From a virus, in the IMG/VR virus record IMGVR_UViG_3300031974_002075, positions 1-23,291 of that record: a stretch of DNA of 23,291 nt. One strand, 5' to 3'. Both the position numbers and the translations under genes were made by a program. The first letter of the stretch is position 1, and each line of letters begins with the position of its first letter. This document shows positions 8,345-14,235 of the stretch, piece by piece. The notes below the pieces were generated by a model. That model did no database searches. It saw only the letters and a list, made by a program, of their open reading frames with translations, and was not told the DNA's origin.

Positions 8345-8961
8345 TATTAGTAGGAAACTCTGTAGAAATATTACAACATAATTATGGAGAGTACATAGAT
8401 AGTTTTGACCATGTTGTTCGCTTTGGCCAAGGAGTACCTAGAAAAGATATTTCAAAATCCGTAGGGTCAAAAACAGATTTTTGGGTCACAGGTTGGTTAA
8501 GAAAAAATTATTGGCATCATTTTCCAAATGCGGAGATTCTATTTAATCGTAGTAGAATCCACTTGAATGTAGAGCCAGAACTAGACCTGCCGTTTGATGA
8601 TTATACGATTATGTTTTCCGATGAAGAACTTTTAAAGATTTTTGCTCAGATAGGGGCGGAGTCTAATAAAGCCACAAAAGGTGCAAGGCCTTCTGCTGGA
8701 TTTCTCGGTATTTTATATTTTCTCACAAAACTCAAATGTGAAAATATTACATTGATTGGATTCGATTTCTTTTCAAAGAAATTACCAATATTCTCTGGAG
8801 GCAATCAGCCCTCTAGTTGGCATATCCCTTTTAATAGTGCGAGCGTAAATCCACACAACCCTCATGAAAAGGGTTGGGTATGGAAATGGTATAAAGAAGG
8901 GAAGTTAGATTGGAAAATCTTATCTGACTTAAAAGACGAGCAACTAGACCTTACCCAATGA
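8314..8961 (+). CDS. GT29-like (sialyltransferase-type) glycosyltransferase
   Basis: 215 residues from the ATG at 8314. It shows the GT29 pattern: VILVGNSVEIL (10-20) followed by YIDSFDHVVRFG (27-38) as in the sialyl L-motif, PSAGFLGILYFL and ITLIGFDFF as in the S-motif, and a late His/Glu segment HNPHEKGW. The group contains eukaryotic sialyltransferases and many bacterial and viral members of unproven specificity, so the sugar cannot be named. I chose 8314 over the upstream in-frame ATG at 8275 because AGGAG lies at 8298-8302 and the overlap with the previous gene becomes short. It is the last gene of the rightward operon and its final 18 bases overlap the end of the converging 311-residue gene. 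Confidence 0.75.
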   Translation: MARDIQKDSVILVGNSVEILQHNYGEYIDSFDHVVRFGQGVPRKDISKSVGSKTDFWVTGWLRKNYWHHFPNAEILFNRSRIHLNVEPELDLPFDDYTIMFSDEELLKIFAQIGAESNKATKGARPSAGFLGILYFLTKLKCENITLIGFDFFSKKLPIFSGGNQPSSWHIPFNSASVNPHNPHEKGWVWKWYKEGKLDWKILSDLKDEQLDLTQ

Positions 8962-9879
8962 AAATCCTGCTGTAATTAATTTACCAGCAGCAGCTTTTTG
9001 TTTATTCGACTTAATTAAAATCTTTTCATTTAATCTTCCGTCTTTAAATCTAGCTGGAATCTTTTCCATTAGTGGAGTGTATAAATCCCAAGGTATACTT
9101 AATTGTAAACCTGTTCTACACTCATAGTAATCTCTTTCTAATAAGTAACTTGGTATATCTAAGTTGTATGCTTTTCTTAACATAATATTATAATTAATAC
9201 AATCCATCGCTCCAAGAGCATCTAATTCTATTAAAGGGTCTACTTTGCCGTGCATATAAATAGGCATCTTACTTGTTTCTATAGTTTTAAAGTAAGTTGT
9301 TATTTGTTCATCTCTTGCATGATTTATGTAAGCATCAAGATCATGTTCCCACTTATATTTTTGAATAGGAGGAGTGCCATCTTTCATAAATAGTTCAGAT
9401 TCTGTCATGTTTTCTAACTCATTCCAGTTCCATATTAAAAAAGAAGTGTCCACTTTATATCCACCAGTCTGACCTAGTATATTATAGTAAGTTTTAAAAA
9501 TACCATGATTATGAAAAGTATTTCTAGAAGTTGTTGCAACTAACTTTTTAAACCAAGAATTAGGTGGTAGTTGATTTCCTATAAGTTCTTTTGTAAATAT
9601 AGGTGCGCGTGTATAGCTTTGTATAATTTTGTTTATTTTACCTTTACCCATCCAATGTCTTTTAAACTGTAAAATCTGTTTTGCAGCTACATGGGTATCG
9701 TAAGGAGCTTGATATACTTGTACGTTATCAAAACTCTGTATGAGCCAATCTGCAACATCTTGGTCGTATTCATTATCGGACATATACACATGCAAACGAA
9801 ACTTCTCTGTCTTATCTAACAAAGAGGCAAACGTAAACATGGAATATTTAGGGTGGTATCTAAGTAATATTTCTATCAT
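8944..9879 (-). CDS. unknown protein, 311 residues, possibly glycan related
   Basis: I do not recognise this protein. The first 60 residues alternate hydrophobic and polar stretches like a Rossmann-type fold (MIEILLRYHPKYSMFTFASL, then LHVYMSDNEYDQDVADWLIQ). The middle is rich in Trp, Tyr and His. A segment YMHGKVDPLIELDALGAMD (about residues 208-226) followed by NYNIMLRKAYNLDIPSYLLE looks well ordered. The C terminus is basic (KILIKSNKQKAAAGKL). No membrane segment or signal peptide is seen. Its start overlaps the GT-B-like gene as ATGA, so it is the last gene of the leftward operon and is coupled to a transferase; a role in the same modification is an inference from position only. Confidence 0.7.
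   Translation of the reverse strand: MIEILLRYHPKYSMFTFASLLDKTEKFRLHVYMSDNEYDQDVADWLIQSFDNVQVYQAPYDTHVAAKQILQFKRHWMGKGKINKIIQSYTRAPIFTKELIGNQLPPNSWFKKLVATTSRNTFHNHGIFKTYYNILGQTGGYKVDTSFLIWNWNELENMTESELFMKDGTPPIQKYKWEHDLDAYINHARDEQITTYFKTIETSKMPIYMHGKVDPLIELDALGAMDCINYNIMLRKAYNLDIPSYLLERDYYECRTGLQLSIPWDLYTPLMEKIPARFKDGRLNEKILIKSNKQKAAAGKLITAGFSLGKV
8967..8999 (+). terminator. possible weak rho-independent terminator of the rightward operon
   Basis: Six bases after the last rightward stop, CTGCTG at 8967-8972 can pair with CAGCAG at 8985-8990 or 8988-8993, followed almost at once by TTTTT at 8995-8999. The stem is only six pairs with a 12-15 base loop, and it lies inside the converging gene, so it could be coincidence. 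Its position exactly at the operon end is the main support. Confidence 0.35.
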
Positions 9880-10769
9880 TTTGTTTTATAATCCCAAAAG
9901 TTTTCCTGGTAAAGATACATTCTTTCTTCTGCATCTTCATCGAAGTCAAATATCATTCCTGACCTCTTGCTTGATAATATTTTAAGTAAAGCTTCTCTTG
10001 AGTTTCGTACATCTGGTTGTGATATTGCATGATATACCGCTTCATAGGTAAGAGGTTGTTTTTCTCTTGCGCTATATGGCGTTGAAACTAAACTTAATTG
10101 TTTATCTAATAATAATGCTATAATACCCATTTCACTGTTAGGGCATACTGCAGCTTCTTTGCAGTTAAGTAATACTTCAAAACCACCTTCCTTGTGTCCT
10201 AGGACGTTTTCTTCTCCTAGTTCCATCTTTAATTTTGCTCTCCAAAGATGTGCTGTTATTGGATGTGGTTTTACTTTAAATCCTCTATCTACATGGTCTT
10301 TCATTCTTCTCCAAGATACAACGTTTTTATTCATTAAGTTGCTTCCTGGCGGGAAAATAACTTTTTCAGGAAACTCTTGTGGAGTTTGCAAAGTATATTT
10401 ATTATGTAGATTTTCTCTTATTTTTTCTATTCTATCCCAATCAATCTCTTTTTCTCTAAGAGCAATTGAATGTAGTAGATTGTTATTTATTAATATGGAA
10501 TTAACTCTAATATAAATCCCATTTCCTAAAAAATCTGTATATAACCAGCTTCTAATAGAGTACCTTTCATTAGTATTAAACCAAAGGTCATACTCAAAAG
10601 GCAATCCTCTATAATCTCTAGGAATTATTCTCTTCTTAAACTCTGCTAGTCGGTTTAAATCCTCTTTAGGTCTAAAACACGAACCTGACTTCATTACATG
10701 AGTAGGAATATCTCCAAGGCTTTCGTTAATAGTCATGGCATCTATTGGGTTTTTAGATTTAACTGCCAT
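9876..10769 (-). CDS. GT-B-like glycosyl/capsule-type transferase
   Basis: A 297-residue protein. The second half has a pattern seen in capsule polysaccharide synthesis transferases and CDP-glycerol:glycerophosphotransferase-like GT-B proteins: FKVKPHPITAHL (K166-P170, with the KPHP motif), then an acidic/hydrophobic segment, then AVCPNSEMGIIALLLDKQ (about 207-224), which matches the 'StvgleAlllgKPvv' donor-binding element. The N-terminal half is not recognisable to me. It would act on a nucleotide-activated sugar or polyol phosphate. The start at 10769 overlaps the preceding 58-residue ORF by 11 bases and its stop overlaps the next start as ATGA. I am fairly confident of the fold and not of the substrate. 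Confidence 0.6.
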   Translation of the reverse strand: MAVKSKNPIDAMTINESLGDIPTHVMKSGSCFRPKEDLNRLAEFKKRIIPRDYRGLPFEYDLWFNTNERYSIRSWLYTDFLGNGIYIRVNSILINNNLLHSIALREKEIDWDRIEKIRENLHNKYTLQTPQEFPEKVIFPPGSNLMNKNVVSWRRMKDHVDRGFKVKPHPITAHLWRAKLKMELGEENVLGHKEGGFEVLLNCKEAAVCPNSEMGIIALLLDKQLSLVSTPYSAREKQPLTYEAVYHAISQPDVRNSREALLKILSSKRSGMIFDFDEDAEERMYLYQENFWDYKTK

Positions 10770-10935
10770 TTTGTTTTAACTCAAATATTATTTTTTCTAA
10801 GTTTTTTACTCTTTCCTCGTATTCACCGATACTTTCAAAGAAAGCACTCATCATGCTTTCCATTTTTTTATTTAAATAATCTGTATCGACCTTAGTTCGT
10901 TCATTTAAAGGAACTCTTGTATCTTGTATTGACAT
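10759..10935 (-). CDS. small coiled-coil protein, 58 residues
   Basis: A short ORF reading MSIQDTRVPLNERTKV... and ending ...EEKR-type helix EYEERVKNLEKIIFELKQNG, then S and stop. Its ATG overlaps the stop of the Thr-rich fibre gene as TAATG, and its end overlaps the start of the GT-B-like gene by 11 bases. These junctions match the style of the operon, so it is very likely translated. Residues about 20-57 form one amphipathic, charged helix, so it may form a coiled coil. Position just after a fibre gene allows a fibre chaperone or assembly role, but nothing in the sequence proves this. Confidence 0.72.
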   Translation of the reverse strand: MSIQDTRVPLNERTKVDTDYLNKKMESMMSAFFESIGEYEERVKNLEKIIFELKQNGS

Positions 10936-13900
10936 TATGTTTCACTCCATTTTGAGCCATCCCAGAAGGAGAATCCATAATCTGCGTCACTTGTAACTTC
11001 AGTGTCAAATAAGGTTCCAGCTGAGCTGGCGGTTAATCTTTCAAATATCGACGTTTGTGTTAAAGTTTGAATCGTCGTTAAATGATCTGTTGTAATTGTT
11101 GTAAGTGTTGACTTACTTGTATTAAATGTTGTAGTTGTTGTGACCGTGGTATTAAAGGTTGTGGTAATAGTTGTATTAAATGTTGTTGTAGTACCAAAAC
11201 CTGTTGTAGTTGTAATTGTTGTATTATATGTTGTTGTTGTACTTCTAACTGTGTCTGTACTTCTTGTTGTATTAAAAGTAGATACTGTATCTCTACTTGT
11301 TTCTGTAGTTCTTTGTGTATTAAATGTAGTAACAGTTGCTCTACTTGTAAGTGTTGACTTACTTGTATTAAATGTAGTTGTTCTATTTGTTTCAAATACA
11401 GTAGTTGTACTTCTAGATGTTCCAGTATTTCTAGAACTTGCTCTTGAAGTTTGGAAAGCTGTTTCAAATGTAGTTGTTCTACTAGTAGCTGTATTTACAG
11501 CGAATGTTGTTACAAAAGAGGTATTAGCTGCAAATGTTGTTTGAGTACTTCTTGAAGTAGTAGTACCTAATGATGTATTTGTATTTACACCAAATGTTGT
11601 TTGAGTACTTCTTGAAGTGGTAGTACCTAATGATGTATTTGTGTTTACTCCGAATGTACTTATAGTAGTTCTTGAAGTAGTAGTACCTAATGCTGTATTT
11701 GTGTTTGCAGCAAATGTTGTTATAAAAGAGGTTGCTCCTACAAAGTTTGTAATAGTTGACACACAAGTAGTTGTATTTCTTGTTGTACTTACGCTTGTAT
11801 TTGTATTTGCAGCAAATGTTGTTATAAATGCAGTATTAACATTAGGCAATGCTGTTTGTCTAGAAGTATTTGTACTTCTACTTGTGCTTACACTTGTATT
11901 TGTATTTGCCGCGAATGTTGTTATAAAAGCTGTATTTACAGCGAATGTTGTAGTTACACTTGTATTTGTACTATTTGTAAATCCTGTGCTTACTGATGTA
12001 TTTGTAGCTACTGCTGTATTTGTATTTGCAGCGAATGTTGTTGTTATTGAAGTAGTAGTAGCATTAGTAAATCCTGTACTTACTGATGTATTTGTAGCTA
12101 CTGCTGTATTTGTATTTACAGCGAATGTTGTTGTTCTACAAGTAGTAGTTGCATTTGTAAATCCTGTACTTACGCCATATTGAGTTACGTTTGTAAATGC
12201 AGTAGTAATATTTGGTAACGCTGTACCATAACTTGTTGTTGTTCCTCTAGATGTATTTGTTGATGCTACAGGTATGGCTGTACCTCTTGTAGTATTATAT
12301 GCTGTATTTCTAGCTGTATTAGTGTTTCTTGCAGTATTTGTTGCTACAGCGAATGTTGTAAGAACGGCAAGTAGTTGAGTATTTCTTGTTGTATTAGCTG
12401 CTGTATTTGTATTTCTACTCTCTGTCATAAAGTCAAAGAATGTTTCAAATTGCTCTTCACAGAAGGATACAATTGTATTAACTACGAATACAGTTAGGTT
12501 AGTACCTCCAGTAGCATATGCTGTAGATCTTGATGTTGTTGTTCCTACAGATGTATTTGTATTATTCGTAAATCCTGTAGAGTTTGTAAACGATGTAGCT
12601 CTTGATGTGCCGTATGCTGTATTTATTGACGTATTCGTGTTATTTGTAAAGCTTGTAGTAACGTTTACGTTAGTTTGTCTAGAAGTAGTAGTTGCTCTAC
12701 CTGTATTTGTATTTTGCGAAGTAGTAGTAGTTACAGCTGTATTTGTATTAACATTAGGCAATGCTGTTTGTCTAGAAGTATTTGTAGAGTTTGTAAACCC
12801 TGTATTTACCCCGAATGTTGTAACTCTTGCTGTGTTAGTATTTACATTTGGATATGCTGTATTTACAGAAGTATTTGTAGAGTTTGTAAACCCTGTATTT
12901 ACTCCGAATGTTGTAACTCTTGCTGTGTTAGTATTTACAGCAGGGTATGCTGTATTTACAGAAGTATTGGTACTTCTACTTGTGCTTACTGATGTATTTG
13001 TACTTGCTCCAAATGTCGTTATAAAAGCTGTATTTACAGCGAATGTTGTTTTTCTAGAAGTAGTAGTTGCTCTACTTGTACTTACACTTGTATTTGTACT
13101 ATTTGTAAATGTTGTTACAAAACTTGTAGCTGCTGTAAAGTTGGAAATAGTTGATATAGATGTATTTGTATTTCTCGTTGTACTTACACTTGTATTTGTA
13201 CTATTTGTAAATGTTGTAGTTGCTGCAAAGTTTGTAATAGTTGATATAGAAGTATTCGTTGCATTACTAAATGTTGTAACTGCCGCAAAGTTTGTAAGAG
13301 TTGCTATAGAAGTATTCGTTGCATTACTAAATGTTGTAACTGCTCCAAAGTTTGTAAGAGTTGCTATAGAAGTAGTTGTTCCTCTAGATGTTGTTACTGA
13401 TGTATTTGTGCTATTTGTAAAACCTGTATTTCTTGATGTAGCAATTACTGTATCAAAGAATGTTGTATAGGCTGTCACAGTTGTATATGCAGTAACAGTA
13501 GCTAGTGAAGTATTAAATGTAGTTACTCTACTTGTTTCAAAAGTCGTAGTTGTACTGAATATAGTAGTAGTACTTAACGTGGTGTTAAATGTTGTTGTAG
13601 TACCAAAACCTGTTGTAGTTGTAATGGTAGTGTTGAATGTTGTAGTTGTGCTAAATACAGTATCAGTTGCTCTACTTGTGGTAAAAGTAGATACTGTATC
13701 TCTAGTTGTTTCTGTAGTTCTTTGTGTATTAAAAGTAGATACTCTAGAAGTATTGAATGTAGAGATAGTATCTCTTGTGGTATTAAATATTGTTGTAGTA
13801 TTAAATGAAGTTTCTTGAGTACCAGAAATATACGTTGTATTAGTATTAGTATTTCTATCAGTGACAAATACGATTTCAAACGGGCCCGCTAAAGACCCAC

Positions 13901-14006
13901 TATCATTTACATATACTTCATTGACACGACGAAGTGTGCCACCGTCATTAACGGCAAGGAAGTCGATAGTTCGTAAACTACCGTTGTCATTGATATATAA
14001 CGCCAT
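10935..14006 (-). CDS. Thr/Asn/Ser-rich repeat fibre protein, 1023 residues
   Basis: Most of this protein (about residues 55-980) is a low-complexity array in which Thr, Asn and Ser dominate. Side chains alternate in a loose tetrapeptide x-T-x-[F/V/I/R/Y], for example TTTTFNTTITTTTGFG or NTSVSTSRSTNTSVNT. The N terminus has three 14-residue copies beginning INDNGSL, VNDGGTL and VNDSGSL. The array is broken at residues about 499-531 by a unique segment with FVVNTIVSFCEEQFETFFDF. The last 35 residues (LFDTEVTSDADYGFSFWDGS) look like a small folded tip. No signal peptide is visible. Placed among fibre genes, it is most likely a tail fibre or virion surface protein; a beta-solenoid shaft is a reasonable structural guess. 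TAATG links it to the 58-residue ORF. Confidence 0.85.
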   Translation of the reverse strand: MALYINDNGSLRTIDFLAVNDGGTLRRVNEVYVNDSGSLAGPFEIVFVTDRNTNTNTTYISGTQETSFNTTTIFNTTRDTISTFNTSRVSTFNTQRTTETTRDTVSTFTTSRATDTVFSTTTTFNTTITTTTGFGTTTTFNTTLSTTTIFSTTTTFETSRVTTFNTSLATVTAYTTVTAYTTFFDTVIATSRNTGFTNSTNTSVTTSRGTTTSIATLTNFGAVTTFSNATNTSIATLTNFAAVTTFSNATNTSISTITNFAATTTFTNSTNTSVSTTRNTNTSISTISNFTAATSFVTTFTNSTNTSVSTSRATTTSRKTTFAVNTAFITTFGASTNTSVSTSRSTNTSVNTAYPAVNTNTARVTTFGVNTGFTNSTNTSVNTAYPNVNTNTARVTTFGVNTGFTNSTNTSRQTALPNVNTNTAVTTTTSQNTNTGRATTTSRQTNVNVTTSFTNNTNTSINTAYGTSRATSFTNSTGFTNNTNTSVGTTTSRSTAYATGGTNLTVFVVNTIVSFCEEQFETFFDFMTESRNTNTAANTTRNTQLLAVLTTFAVATNTARNTNTARNTAYNTTRGTAIPVASTNTSRGTTTSYGTALPNITTAFTNVTQYGVSTGFTNATTTCRTTTFAVNTNTAVATNTSVSTGFTNATTTSITTTFAANTNTAVATNTSVSTGFTNSTNTSVTTTFAVNTAFITTFAANTNTSVSTSRSTNTSRQTALPNVNTAFITTFAANTNTSVSTTRNTTTCVSTITNFVGATSFITTFAANTNTALGTTTSRTTISTFGVNTNTSLGTTTSRSTQTTFGVNTNTSLGTTTSRSTQTTFAANTSFVTTFAVNTATSRTTTFETAFQTSRASSRNTGTSRSTTTVFETNRTTTFNTSKSTLTSRATVTTFNTQRTTETSRDTVSTFNTTRSTDTVRSTTTTYNTTITTTTGFGTTTTFNTTITTTFNTTVTTTTTFNTSKSTLTTITTDHLTTIQTLTQTSIFERLTASSAGTLFDTEVTSDADYGFSFWDGSKWSET
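11090..13850 (-). repeat. tandem and interspersed repeats encoding the Thr-rich array
   Basis: Short units built from ACT/ACA-type Thr codons recur throughout. Larger tandem units are visible: a 60-base unit (20 residues) starting near 11531, 11591 and 11651; a 90-base unit around 12001 and 12091; and a 93-base unit around 12781 and 12874. Because stop codons are absent from the repeat, long shadow frames stay open on the opposite strand. Such arrays expand and shrink by recombination, so length may vary between related phages. Confidence 0.85.
12414..12510 (-). other. non-repeat insert inside the Thr-rich array
   Basis: Residues about 499-531 of the 1023-residue protein carry FVVNTIVSFCEEQFETFFDF and then MTESR, with a cysteine, four glutamates and six phenylalanines. 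The flanking residues return at once to the Thr/Asn pattern. It could be a trimerisation, loop or receptor-contact element; this is inference. Confidence 0.7.
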
Positions 14007-14009
14007 ATA

Positions 14010-14234
14010 TTAACTCGAATATACAAACCATATATGACCACTCGATGTTCCACTTACGTTAGTGGGAGCTGTTTGAGTAATTGTATATGGTAGTCTTGCT
14101 GATGAAACAGTTCCACTTGTGATTTTATCCGCTGCTATAGTAATATCTGCTGCAGCTCCTGCGCTGTCAAACTTTTCACTACCATCAACACTTAAACCTG
14201 CGTCCTCGATGTTAAAGTTTAATTTTGTTCCCAT
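14010..14234 (-). CDS. small fibre-associated structural protein, 74 residues
   Basis: Small protein between two large fibre genes, spaced by one and three bases. The middle, ITIAADKITSGTVSSARLP, matches a motif often found near the ends of phage fibre proteins. The C-terminal PTNVSGTSSGHIWFVYSS resembles the 'P..psdGdiWydt' segment of fibre adaptor modules. It may be a free-standing module split from a longer fibre or a cap protein. Function is inferred from sequence style and position. Confidence 0.7.
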   Translation of the reverse strand: MGTKLNFNIEDAGLSVDGSEKFDSAGAAADITIAADKITSGTVSSARLPYTITQTAPTNVSGTSSGHIWFVYSS

Positions 14235-14235
14235 T

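Noticed and set aside
8856-8876. Perfect 7-base hairpin CAACCCT / AGGGTTG with a 7-base loop as terminator of the leftward operon
   Set aside because: No T tract follows on either strand and it lies in the GT29-like coding sequence (HNPHEKGW), so coding constraint or chance explains it.
11530-11710. Regular 60-base repeats resembling a CRISPR array
   Set aside because: No constant repeat with variable spacers; the units are in-frame 20-residue repeats of the fibre gene.
11140-13470. Long + strand frames (11140-11544, 11617-12183, 12607-13470) rich in Val, Leu and Phe that look like membrane proteins
   Set aside because: They are the antisense of the Thr-rich repeat array, open only because the repeat lacks stops in that frame; no ribosome sites and no fit with the operon.
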